DNA from: an uncultured Synergistaceae bacterium
GTDB lineage: Bacteria; Synergistota; Synergistia; Synergistales; Dethiosulfovibrionaceae
Reading direction: 5' to 3'
Length of the DNA stretch: 64,000 bases
Assembly (NCBI GenBank): GCA_902489135.1
Contig: CABTYW010000001.1
Coordinates: 1 to 64,000 of the forward strand
Below the pieces are notes generated by a model. That model did no database searches and was not told the origin of the DNA. It saw only the letters and a program-made list of their open reading frames with translations. How positions within the stretch are numbered: position 1 is the first letter of the stretch; each line of letters starts with the position of its first letter. Shown piece after piece: positions 50,951 to 59,720 of this stretch. Made by a program: the position numbers and the translations under genes.

Positions 50951-52454
50951 CGCGCGTGCCCTCCCTGACTTCCCGGCAGAGGGGAAATTTCATCTCCACG
51001 CAGAAACCGCCGTCATTGAAAGCGCCCACCGTTCCGCCGCAGCCTTCCACAATCTGGCGCACGACGGCCAGTCCCAGTCCGCTTCCGTCGCCGTAACGGC
51101 TTCGCGCCTTGTCTCCCCGGTAAAAGGGCTCGAAAAGATGCGGCAGATCGTCCTCCGCGGCGCCCTTTCCGTTGTCGGCGACACAAATGCGCGCCAAACC
51201 GTCCGTTTCCTCCAGCGCGACTTCGATTTTCACGGGCCGACGATGGGCATATTTCACGCTGTTTTCAAAAAGATTGACAAAAACTCGCTGCAGTTCCCCG
51301 CGGTCCACATCCACATGGAGCTTTTCCGCGGGACATCGGCATTCCAGCATGGCCCTTCCGACGAAAGAGGGCGCCTGTTCCTCCGTCAGGTCTTTCAGCC
51401 AGCCGTTCAGCTCCGTCGTCTCGAGGCGATAGGAGTATTGCCGATTTTCAAGGCGCGCCAGAAGAGAAAGCGAATCGGCCAACAGACTCATGTCGGAAGC
51501 GCTGCGCAGAATGGCGCGGCAGTAACGATGGCGCATCTCCGGCGTGGAAGCCACGCCGTCGCGAAGCCCCTCGGCGTAGCCGCGGATTGACGTCAGCGGC
51601 GTGCGAAGGTCGTGAGAGATGCCCGAGATCATCATTCGGCGATAATTTTCGTGGCGCCTCTTTTCATTGACGGAATCTTTCAGGCGCAGGCGCATCTGGT
51701 CAAACTCGCGGCACACCTCGCCGAACTCATCGTCCCGACAGCAGTCCACCGTCACGTCCAGATTGCCGTCGGCGACGCGGCGAAGGCCGGAACGCAGATC
51801 CGCCAGCGGCCGCAGAAACATTCGCGCCACGGCGCCGCTGAGAGCGTAATCGGTGACGGTAATGGCGGCAATCAGCAGCAGAAGCAGCACCGCCGCCACG
51901 GTAATGACGTATTTTTCAATGTAGGACCGTTCGCCCGCCCGACCCCGCCCCGGCAGATACACCGCCGTCACCTTCCCCGGCTCATCTTCGGGGCCGAAGG
52001 TATTGCGCACCATCGCCCCGCCGTCGGCGGTCATGGACAGACTCTGAAGCCCCCTTAACGCGCCGTTGAGACGGAGCGACGCGAAGCGCCGGTCGGCGTC
52101 GGTGAAATTGCTGTATACGACTTTGTCGTGAATGGCAATCTCGAAGTGATAGCCCATATCGTGAAGATTTTGCTCGAACATCCGCAGCTTTTTTGAGGGC
52201 TGTTCCGCCATGACCAGATCGTTGTCCTCGTACCAGTCGTAGTGTTCCCACTCGCGGGTGCTCAGCTCTTCTTTGCAGGCATAAATCAGGCTCTGAGCGG
52301 AGTACACCCCCTGTTCCGAGCGGTACATGTTCACCACGGGTTCAATATAGTCACGCCCGTAGGCGGAAAAAATCAGCGCCGCGCCGATCACCAGCAGCAG
52401 CGGAGACGCAGTCATCAACATGTTGGACAGAAGCAGCTTGCGGCGTATGGTCAT
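50928..52454 (-). CDS. Sensor histidine kinase
   Basis: This protein of 508 residues has two membrane helices (about residues 13-33 and 170-195) flanking an extracytoplasmic sensor, then HAMP, a HisKA dimerisation domain with ISHDLRTPLTSIRGY (phosphoacceptor His), and an ATPase domain with N (VNLFENSVKYA), G1 VADNGKGAA and G2 YGDGSGLGLAV boxes. The ATG at 52454 follows GGAGG; the frame is open 14 codons further upstream. It feeds the response regulator just downstream. Confidence 0.92.
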   Translation of the reverse strand: MTIRRKLLLSNMLMTASPLLLVIGAALIFSAYGRDYIEPVVNMYRSEQGVYSAQSLIYACKEELSTREWEHYDWYEDNDLVMAEQPSKKLRMFEQNLHDMGYHFEIAIHDKVVYSNFTDADRRFASLRLNGALRGLQSLSMTADGGAMVRNTFGPEDEPGKVTAVYLPGRGRAGERSYIEKYVITVAAVLLLLLIAAITVTDYALSGAVARMFLRPLADLRSGLRRVADGNLDVTVDCCRDDEFGEVCREFDQMRLRLKDSVNEKRRHENYRRMMISGISHDLRTPLTSIRGYAEGLRDGVASTPEMRHRYCRAILRSASDMSLLADSLSLLARLENRQYSYRLETTELNGWLKDLTEEQAPSFVGRAMLECRCPAEKLHVDVDRGELQRVFVNLFENSVKYAHRRPVKIEVALEETDGLARICVADNGKGAAEDDLPHLFEPFYRGDKARSRYGDGSGLGLAVVRQIVEGCGGTVGAFNDGGFCVEMKFPLCREVREGTRGGKNTDR

Positions 52455-52628
52455 CGCCTTCGCCTCCAAAAAAAAGATTGACCGTTTCGGGAACACAAAA
52501 ACAGTCTAGCACAAAGAGCCCGGACACCGCGAAGAAAAACGCGCGCCTCCCCTTTTTCCCGTTCGGTCTGTTCTCAAAAGCGACGCCGGGACGCGAAAAT
52601 TTTCGCACCCCGGAACTCCGGCGTCGCT

Positions 52629-52672
52629 CAAAAAAGCGTAAACCGCGCGGCCACGGGCCGCGCGGTTTACGC
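52629..52672 (-). terminator. Terminator of nhaC-like gene
   Basis: Perfect 17-base arms (52636-52652 and 52656-52672) with a three-base loop, followed on the minus strand by six T. Confidence 0.9.
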
Positions 52673-52720
52673 GCCGTTCTATCAAATTTGCTTCAGTCCT
52701 TGCCATAAGCTCACAATGCC

Positions 52721-54190
52721 TTAAGCGTCGCCGGCTTTCACGTATTTGGTGAGGGAAACCTCGGGCTCTCGGGGAATGGAGAAGAAAGGAATAAACCGGT
52801 CAAGCCCCGTAATGGTGAGCAGCAGCATGGAGCCCACGGCGATCATGGCGAAATAGTTATGGGAGATCACGGCGCCCATGGTCAAGGTATCGGCCGCCAG
52901 GGGATAGACGGAAACGGCGATGCCCATGAAAAATCCCATATAGCAGTGCCACGGAATGAGCTGCGCCCCCAGAACGCCCATGGCGTCGGCAAAAGTGGCG
53001 TTGCGCAGCGCCAGTCGGTACATGGCCTTTTCGTCGCCCGTCACCGACTTTTCGGTCATATCCTTGATGATGGGACTGATGGTGACAATCTGAGCCATTT
53101 CGTCAGCCAGAGCCGCGTTGCCGATCAGGCACAGCAGCGCGTTGCAGAACATGAGCTGCCGCACCTTGCTGACGATTTTCATGATCATGGCGGCGATGGA
53201 ATCGAAGGCGTTCATCTTGCGCATGACACCTCCGAAGGCTCCCACCCAGAGCATCATGGCGATGGACCAGCCGCCGGCGGCGGACGCACCGTCATAGATG
53301 AGCTTCAGGAACTTGTCGATGTCCGTCACCGTTCCGGCCATCCAGCCGAACAGTCCCGAGAACAGAATTCCCGATCCGAGGCAGATCAGCGTGCTGACGT
53401 TGCGCAGGGCCAGCAACAGGACGACGAGCAGAGGAATAATCATGTAGTAAGGGACGCCGCTCTGCACCTGCTTAAGCAGCGTCACCGCCGCAGGACGCTG
53501 CTCCGACAGCGCCTGCCAGACGCTCTCGGGAATTTGCTCAATGGCCGCGGCGGCCGAGGCATGGGCGTCGGTAAGTCCCATGGACGCGCCGGCGGCATAA
53601 AAAACCACGGCGCTGATAACCAGGCACAGCAGCGACCACACGCCCTGATAGCGCATACGGTCAACGAGCTGAACGTTCTGCATTCCGCAGCTCACCACGG
53701 TGGTGTCGGAAATCAGCCCGATGTTGTCGCCGAAACAGGATCCGCCGATCACGGCGCTGAACGTCAGCACCACGCTGCCGCCCACAATGTGGTTGAGCCA
53801 CAGGAAAATAGGCGTGCAGGCGGCCACCGTTCCCCATGACGTTCCCGTGGCCACCGAAAGGACGGCGGTCACAAGGAAGCCCGACACCGCCACCATTTTC
53901 GCCGTCATGCCCAGCCGAAGGGCCAAGTTGATAATGGCCGCCGCAACGCCCGTCGCCATAAAGCACTCGGCCACGGCGTAGGCGGCTTCAAGAATAAGAA
54001 AGACAATCAGAAAGTTCTTCAGGTTATCCAGCGCGGCATCCAGCAGTTCGTCGAATTTGTAGTGATCGGTGGCCATGGCCACAAGGCACGCGCAGATAAA
54101 CGAAATGGGCGACGCCAGCAGAATATCCATGCCGGAAAGCATCAACCCGCCCATAATGAGAACGGGCACCAGTTTCAAAAAGGCGATCAT
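52721..54190 (-). CDS. NhaC-family Na+/H+ antiporter
   Basis: This protein of about 489 residues has eleven or twelve membrane helices and NhaC-family motifs, including SVATGTSWGTVAACTPIFL, GGSCFGDNIGLISDTTV and the second repeat TISPIIKDM. NhaC proteins exchange Na+ for protons, or malate for lactate in some members. Two ATGs nine bases apart are possible behind GGGGGGA; the downstream one has better spacing. It ends at a strong terminator. Confidence 0.88.
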   Translation of the reverse strand: MIAFLKLVPVLIMGGLMLSGMDILLASPISFICACLVAMATDHYKFDELLDAALDNLKNFLIVFLILEAAYAVAECFMATGVAAAIINLALRLGMTAKMVAVSGFLVTAVLSVATGTSWGTVAACTPIFLWLNHIVGGSVVLTFSAVIGGSCFGDNIGLISDTTVVSCGMQNVQLVDRMRYQGVWSLLCLVISAVVFYAAGASMGLTDAHASAAAAIEQIPESVWQALSEQRPAAVTLLKQVQSGVPYYMIIPLLVVLLLALRNVSTLICLGSGILFSGLFGWMAGTVTDIDKFLKLIYDGASAAGGWSIAMMLWVGAFGGVMRKMNAFDSIAAMIMKIVSKVRQLMFCNALLCLIGNAALADEMAQIVTISPIIKDMTEKSVTGDEKAMYRLALRNATFADAMGVLGAQLIPWHCYMGFFMGIAVSVYPLAADTLTMGAVISHNYFAMIAVGSMLLLTITGLDRFIPFFSIPREPEVSLTKYVKAGDA

Positions 54191-54498
54191 TGCGTTCATT
54201 CCCCCCGTATGTGGTTTCGTGAAAAAGCGCATGCGCTCTTTCGAAAAAGCTCACTGCGCTTTTTTCGAAAAGGACTCCGACGCTCCTTCTTCTGCGGCCG
54301 CAAAATTTTACGCAACCGAAAATCCTTGCTCCCCCAAAGGTGTTTTGCCTCAGAAAAGGAGACCGGTCGTTTTTTTCATCCCCCTTTTTCGTCAGAGTTT
54401 TTTTTAGGTTTTCAAAAACGGAAAATTTTTTCAAATCAATCAATACCGCCATTTTGCGCCTTGACGGTTCAACCGTCAAGCCCCCGTTTCGCCGCGCC
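54191..54498. other. Non-coding interval between antiporter and aminotransferase genes
   Basis: This 308-base stretch is non-coding. It contains a near-palindrome GCGCATGCGC with a mismatched extension (about 54223-54244), an A/T-rich region at 54390-54450, and a perfect 10-bp inverted repeat with one central base (54460-54480) just past the aminotransferase stop, which may end its transcript. Confidence 0.6.
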
Positions 54499-55731
54499 TC
54501 AGCTTTTTTCGGCGCGATTTTTCGCGCCGGCACCGGGCGGAACCTGCTTTTGTGCCGCTTCGAGGCGCTCATTGTAGTATCTGACAAAACCTTCCATGCC
54601 GGCTCGCACCTTGTCGATGGCCGCCGTATAGGCAATTCTGACGCGGTTTTCGATGCCGAAGGCGTCCCCGGGAACGACGGCGACCCCCTCGGCGTTCATA
54701 AGCCCCATGACGAAATCAAGGGGCCTCATCTTCAGCCTCTCAATGGACGGCAACACGTAAAAGGCCCCCTCGGGCGACGGAAAATCGGCGCCCGGACATC
54801 TTTTCAGCGCCTCCGTCACCGCGTCGCGGCGCTCTTTGAACTTCTCGACGCACGCTTCGGTAAAGCTTTCGCCCTCCATGAACGCCGCGGCGGCGCCGAT
54901 CTGCGCGAAGGTGCAGGCGCAACTCGTCATCATGTGATGCGCCTTCGTCAAAGCGGGCACGACCTGCTGGGGCCCATGGATAAAGCCCACGCGCCAGCCC
55001 GTCATGGCGAAGGCCTTCGAAGCCGAGCCGATGACGACGGATTGTTCCGCGATCTCGGGATAATCCAGCGGCGAAACGTGTTCCCCGCCGTAAGTGATTT
55101 CCGAGTAGCATTCGTCGGCGGCCAGCCAGAGGTTTCTGCCTTTGACGAACTTCACCAGCCGATCCATGTCCTCGCGGCTGACCATGCAGCCCGACGGATT
55201 GTTGGGAGTGTTGAGAAGAATAATCCGCGTTCTCTCCGTGACGGCCGATTCCAGCCGTTCCATGTCCAAACCGTAGTGAGCGCCCAGCACGGCGGGGACC
55301 TCCACGGGCACGGCGCCGGCCAGAAACGCCTGATCGCGGTAGGCCGGAAAACAGGGAGTCAGCAGCAGGATCTCGTCACCCACATCCGTCAGCGCCAGCA
55401 TCATCGTCATCAGCGCCTCCTCGGCGCCGCAGGTGATCACCACCGTGTCGGGCTCCAGAGTATGACCTTTGCGCTGTCGGTGCGCGCAGACGGCGCGGCG
55501 GAGCTCCTCAAGACCGCGGGTGGGAGAGTAATGCGTTCTGTTTTCGTCCAGAGCCCGCTTGCAGGCATCCTTGGCCTTCGCGAAGGAATGGAAGTCGGGC
55601 TCGCCGATTTCCAGATGAAAGACCTCACGTCCCTCTCGCTCAAGAGCGACGCAGGCATCGGCAATGTCGCGAATGCCGCCCTGAAAGGAACACCGCGCAA
55701 TGCGGCACGTTTTTTCATGCAATGGGTTCAT
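54499..55731 (-). CDS. Class I/II PLP-dependent aminotransferase
   Basis: This 410-residue protein is a fold-type I aminotransferase of the aspartate/alanine group. The PLP lysine lies in SASKAFAMTGWRVG; other contacts are NTPNNPSG, ADECYSEITYGG and the C-terminal IENRVRIAYTAA (substrate arginine). The N-terminus LEIGEPDFHS is typical. The start follows AAAGGAA. The substrate is not specified; transamination of the amino acids released by peptide breakdown is likely. Confidence 0.9.
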   Translation of the reverse strand: MNPLHEKTCRIARCSFQGGIRDIADACVALEREGREVFHLEIGEPDFHSFAKAKDACKRALDENRTHYSPTRGLEELRRAVCAHRQRKGHTLEPDTVVITCGAEEALMTMMLALTDVGDEILLLTPCFPAYRDQAFLAGAVPVEVPAVLGAHYGLDMERLESAVTERTRIILLNTPNNPSGCMVSREDMDRLVKFVKGRNLWLAADECYSEITYGGEHVSPLDYPEIAEQSVVIGSASKAFAMTGWRVGFIHGPQQVVPALTKAHHMMTSCACTFAQIGAAAAFMEGESFTEACVEKFKERRDAVTEALKRCPGADFPSPEGAFYVLPSIERLKMRPLDFVMGLMNAEGVAVVPGDAFGIENRVRIAYTAAIDKVRAGMEGFVRYYNERLEAAQKQVPPGAGAKNRAEKS

Positions 55732-56147
55732 GGCGATTTTTCCTTTCCCCGCTGCCGCGCCTTGTCCGCAAAAGCCGCGGCGGATTTTTGCGGCGGCGAA
55801 ACGGCTCCTGCCACATCTCAAAAGCCTTCGCCGCCGTCATCCCGTCCTTTGCTCACCATCATGGTTCCATGAAGCTGTGCCCCGTAATAAAAATCGCCGT
55901 GCACATTGGAGCAATCGGGAACGCAACCATTGCCGGAGCTCCCCCAAGTCCGGGCCTGAAGCAGGTTGAAATTTCCTCATGAAAGGAAGCCTCGGCTGCC
56001 GGTCCCGATTGTCCATTTAAATCATCTCATATTTTTACAGAATAGAAAACATGTCGCGTCTCGAAAAAAATCTCCCGCCCCATGTTTGATCAATTCCTGC
56101 CGCATTCGTGCCGGAAATTGAACAAGCGGAAAGCCGCAATGACCAGT
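55732..56147. other. Non-coding interval
   Basis: This 416-base region between two minus-strand genes contains no convincing gene. On its right side a weak imperfect hairpin (about 56092-56130, minus strand) with a T-run about 30 bases later may terminate the SDR operon; the middle (56015-56055) is A/T-rich. The aminotransferase promoter must lie on its left side, but I could not place it. Confidence 0.45.
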
Positions 56148-56903
56148 TTAGGCATACAGTCCCGCCGTTTCGCCGCCGTCGATGCGAATGTCGGCGCCGG
56201 TAAAATACCGGGCGTCGTCGCTGGCGAGGAATGCGTAAAGCGCCGCAATCTCCTCGGGCGTGGCGTGGCGTTTCATGGGAATGCCTTCGTTGACTTTGGC
56301 GAGCATCTCGTCGGTGTACTCGGCGCGCTGCATGGGCGTCAGCACATAGCCCGGACAGATGCAGTTGACGCGCACGGCGGGCGCCAGTTCGAGCGCCAGT
56401 GTTTTGGTCAGCAGGATGACGCCGGCCTTGGAGGCGTTGTAATCGGCGTACCAGCGGTGCCCTTCGGTGCCGTTGGTGGATGCGGTCATTAAGATGACAC
56501 CGTCGCCCTGAGCCTTCATACGGCGCCCTGCCTCTTTGGCGCACAAAAACATGCCGCCCAGGTTGATGTCCAGCACCTTTTTCCACTGAGCATAGGGGAT
56601 GTCCAGCGCGTCGCAGCGCACGGAAATTCCCGCATTGGAGATGAGCACGTCAATGCCGCCCAGCGTTTTGTCCATTTTGTCGAAAGCGGCTTTGACGTCC
56701 GCTTCGCACGAAACGTCGGCGGAAGAAAAACCTGCGAACTCGGGATGGGCGTTCTGCGTTTCTTCCAGGGCTTTTTTGTTGTAGTCCACAATAAACACTC
56801 GGGCGCCTTCCTGAGCGAAACGACGGGCCGTGGCCAAGCCGATGCCGCTGGCGGCCCCGGTGACCATAACGCGTTTACCCTTCAGCTCTTCATAGTGCGG
56901 CAT
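56148..56903 (-). CDS. Short-chain dehydrogenase/reductase (SDR 2)
   Basis: This protein of 251 residues is a classical SDR: cofactor motif TGAASGIGLATA, NAG in ISNAGISV, the catalytic tyrosine and lysine in YNASKAG (after MTASTNGTEGHRWYADY), and PG in ICPGYVLTPM. An Asp at the end of strand 2 (IVDYN) suggests NAD(H). The ATG at 56903 follows AAGGAGG. It is the last gene of an operon with SDR 1, two GcvP-like subunits and an AcoX-like kinase; the gap to AcoX is 84 bases. The substrate is unknown. Confidence 0.88.
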   Translation of the reverse strand: MPHYEELKGKRVMVTGAASGIGLATARRFAQEGARVFIVDYNKKALEETQNAHPEFAGFSSADVSCEADVKAAFDKMDKTLGGIDVLISNAGISVRCDALDIPYAQWKKVLDINLGGMFLCAKEAGRRMKAQGDGVILMTASTNGTEGHRWYADYNASKAGVILLTKTLALELAPAVRVNCICPGYVLTPMQRAEYTDEMLAKVNEGIPMKRHATPEEIAALYAFLASDDARYFTGADIRIDGGETAGLYA

Positions 56904-56987
56904 GTTGTCATTCCTCCTTGCAGGGATAATACGGCGCGGGCGGAACTCGCACCGCGTCGACAAAAACTTTCGAAGCGGCGTGCTTTT

Positions 56988-58106
56988 TCAGCATTCAATG
57001 CGCTGCATGCGGCTTTCGTTGTACCCCGTGACGACTCTGACGTAACGACAGAACCGACGGTCAAGCTCTTCATCTCCCGTATCCACCAGCAGCGGTTTGG
57101 GGAACAGGGCGTCGAGTTTGGACGGCGTCGCGATGATGGTGACGTTTTCGGGCCCGATTTTTTTCAGCACCTGTGGGCTGAGCTGCTGGTTGCCGCGGCC
57201 GAACACGTGTCCCTGGCCGCCGATGACGGTGACGATGAGTGTCGTATTGTCCGGCTCCAAAAGGCCGAGGATCTGTTCTTCGGTGAGATCCCGTCCCACG
57301 ATCTTTGCGTCTTTGACGGCGTCCACGCCCAGCAGAGTGCCTTGCAGCTTCAGCGCTTTAAGGACGCTCTGCGTCGTTGTCCCGGAGCCGATGAGATAGA
57401 GTCTGCCGGGTTTCATGTTTTCGGCGCACCAGGCGCCGATGGCGGACTGGGCGTAGGCGCTGGACGGAGCTCCCGCGGATTTGCGGTCCTGGAGACAGCC
57501 GCGGTCCAGGGGGACTTTCATGTAGCCGTAAAGTTTTGCTCTGACTCGCCCTTCGCGAAAGGCCTTTTCGTCAATATCCATCACTTCGGCCTCGGTATAA
57601 TCGGCGACACCGCCGGTCAGAGCTTTGTGCAGCAGTTGTCCCGCTCTGGCCGGTGTGATGCCGTACACTGCCGAATGGATCTTCACGCCCGCCGGCACGC
57701 CGATGGCGGGGAGCTCTCTGCCGTTCAGCGCTTCGCAGATGTCTCGGGCCGTGCCGTCGCCGCCGGCGAAGAACAAAATCTGCGCTCCGGCGGCGGCCAT
57801 GGCCCGCACGGCTTCTTTGGTGTCGTCACCGTCGGAGTCGGCCTTGGGCACGAAAACCACCCGACAGGCAAGTTTCCGATCTTTCAGGAGGTCTTCTCCC
57901 ATTTGGCCGCCGCAGGTCAGAAATTGGGTGCCGTCGGGAACGGGCGAAGCGGCGTCAAGCGCCTGTGCCATGCGTGCCGCGGCGTGGGGGACGGCTCCCA
58001 GGCGGCGGGCACGGGCCAGAGTTTCCGCTCCGTCGGTGCCTTTCAGCGCCACGGAACCGCCCATGCCGGCCACGGGATTGATCAGAAAACCTACGCGAAG
58101 GCTCAT
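56988..58106 (-). CDS. ATP-NAD kinase family protein, AcoX-like
   Basis: This 372-residue protein belongs to the NAD kinase-like AcoX family: N-terminal NPVAGMGGSVALKGTDG, the diagnostic FFAGGDGTARDICEAL (GGDGT), GVPAGVKIHSAVY, and LIGSGTTTQSVLKAL. AcoX genes are known from acetoin catabolic operons, where their exact function is unsettled. The ATG directly follows the stop of the GcvPB-like gene, without a gap, so it is translationally coupled. Phosphorylation of NAD or a related molecule is an inference. Confidence 0.85.
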   Translation of the reverse strand: MSLRVGFLINPVAGMGGSVALKGTDGAETLARARRLGAVPHAAARMAQALDAASPVPDGTQFLTCGGQMGEDLLKDRKLACRVVFVPKADSDGDDTKEAVRAMAAAGAQILFFAGGDGTARDICEALNGRELPAIGVPAGVKIHSAVYGITPARAGQLLHKALTGGVADYTEAEVMDIDEKAFREGRVRAKLYGYMKVPLDRGCLQDRKSAGAPSSAYAQSAIGAWCAENMKPGRLYLIGSGTTTQSVLKALKLQGTLLGVDAVKDAKIVGRDLTEEQILGLLEPDNTTLIVTVIGGQGHVFGRGNQQLSPQVLKKIGPENVTIIATPSKLDALFPKPLLVDTGDEELDRRFCRYVRVVTGYNESRMQRIEC

Positions 58107-59696
58107 TTATTTCTGCCTTGGGCGAAAATATCCTGTGTACTTCTGACGGTAATTGCGCCACGACAGAACCCATTTTTCGGGATCGTCAAAATAATCGTGG
58201 CTGATGTGGTGTACGGTACTGTTCAGCGGAGCGTTGCGGATCACGTCGGGCTGTTCGTAACACTCTCTGGCGATGGACGCAAGAATTTCGCAGTAGGTGT
58301 CCAAGTCGCGTTTGCTGTAGGATTCGCTGGGTTCGATGGTAAAGGGTTCGGGGATAATCCAGGGCTCGTGGCTTGACCAGTAGTGAGTGCCGTAATCGGG
58401 GATACGGCGGGAGAAATCGGCGGTGCCGAAGCCTGTGTCGGCTTTGAGCTTTTCCCAGCTGTAGCGGACCTGCTCGATGCGGGGTGCGTGGTCGGGGAAG
58501 CACATGGACGCGCCTTTGATGGCGAGAATTTTCTTCATGCAGTAGTTGTTGTTCAGAATGGCCACGCGGCTCACTTCGCGCAGGCCTTCGGCGCCGAGGC
58601 TCATGATCCACGCGTAGGCGCGCACCGCCACGGGGGCAACGCCCCAGAAGGATTTGACTTTGCCGCAGCTGTGGGACAGATTGAAATCCAGGAAGTAGCC
58701 CTTCTTTTCATCGTATTCCACCAACGGCACGGGCATATAGCCTCGCAGCTCTTTGCGACAGGTCAGCATGCCCACGGCGGGGCCGCCGCAACCGTGGGGC
58801 GACGAGAAGGTCTTGTGAAGGTTGAAGAAGGACATGTCGAAGCCCGCTTCCACGGTGCGGGTGATGCCCAGCAGGCCGTTGGCGTTGGCTTGGTCGTAGC
58901 AGCACAGCACGCCGTCTTCGTGAGCCAGGCGGGTAAACTCGGCGATGCGGCGGTTGAAAATTCCCGTGTCCTCGGGATTGGTCATGAAGATGGCGGCCAC
59001 TTTGCCGCTCTTCAGAGCCGCTTTGTAGGCCTCGATGTCGGGCAGTCCCTCGCGGTCGGGGGGAAGCACAATGACTTTGTAGCCTTTGACGATGGGGCAC
59101 GCCGCGTCGGAGGGATGGGAGAAAAAGGTGGTAATCACGGTGTCGCGGTCGGGTTCGCCCTTGGCCTCCCAGTAGGCGCGGACCATGCTGGCCATGGCGA
59201 GAATGCCCTGTGTGCCGCCGCCGGGCTGGATGCTGCTGCAGTCCAGGCCGGAAATCTCTTTGAGCAGTTCGCCCAGGCGGTAAATCACTTCCAAAATTCC
59301 CTGGGCGGTGCCGTCGGGCTGCAAGGGGTGCATGTCCGCCACTTTGGGACAGCCGGCAAGGCGGTCGTTGACCTTGGGGCTGTACTTCATGGTGCAGGTT
59401 CCCTGGCCGATGTCGATGTTGCTGTCAACGCCGAGATTTTCCTGCGCCAGGTGATTGAAATGGCGCGCCAGCTGGGGCTGTCCGATTTCAGGAAGGTCGG
59501 GAGCCTCGGCACGTCTCATGCACCGGGGAAGATGGGAGAGGCCGTCGCCCGCCAGAGCCGCCTCTTCAGGGGAAAGTTGCGGCGGAAGCACGCCGCGTTC
59601 GCCTTTGACGCTGAGCTCGTAAATAATCGGTTCGTTCCAGCTGGCCTGATGAAAACGGCTCAGCCGTGTGTCTCTCTCCGTCGCGATTTTATCCAT
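58107..59696 (-). CDS. GcvPB-like PLP enzyme subunit, divergent
   Basis: This 529-residue protein resembles subunit 2 of glycine decarboxylase. The PLP lysine region FFNLHKTFSSPHG is kept, as is YDQANANGLLG. Other signatures differ: where canonical GcvP has QPxAGAHGE (or GAQGE) this has IQPGGGTQGI, and where it has HGTNPAS this has HPSDAAC. The C-terminal region (SSHEPWIIPEPFTIEPSES) lacks the usual GFHPPT. It follows the GcvPA-like gene by 24 bases. Decarboxylation or cleavage of an amino acid other than glycine is likely. No GcvH or GcvT is in the operon. Confidence 0.85.
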   Translation of the reverse strand: MDKIATERDTRLSRFHQASWNEPIIYELSVKGERGVLPPQLSPEEAALAGDGLSHLPRCMRRAEAPDLPEIGQPQLARHFNHLAQENLGVDSNIDIGQGTCTMKYSPKVNDRLAGCPKVADMHPLQPDGTAQGILEVIYRLGELLKEISGLDCSSIQPGGGTQGILAMASMVRAYWEAKGEPDRDTVITTFFSHPSDAACPIVKGYKVIVLPPDREGLPDIEAYKAALKSGKVAAIFMTNPEDTGIFNRRIAEFTRLAHEDGVLCCYDQANANGLLGITRTVEAGFDMSFFNLHKTFSSPHGCGGPAVGMLTCRKELRGYMPVPLVEYDEKKGYFLDFNLSHSCGKVKSFWGVAPVAVRAYAWIMSLGAEGLREVSRVAILNNNYCMKKILAIKGASMCFPDHAPRIEQVRYSWEKLKADTGFGTADFSRRIPDYGTHYWSSHEPWIIPEPFTIEPSESYSKRDLDTYCEILASIARECYEQPDVIRNAPLNSTVHHISHDYFDDPEKWVLSWRNYRQKYTGYFRPRQK

Positions 59697-59720
59697 AATG
59701 AATGCTCTCCTTTCCGATGA

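Noticed and set aside
54460..54480. Perfect 10-bp inverted repeat as a repressor operator
   Set aside because: It lies 19 bases past the stop of the aminotransferase gene and is not near a promoter; a weak terminator is more likely.
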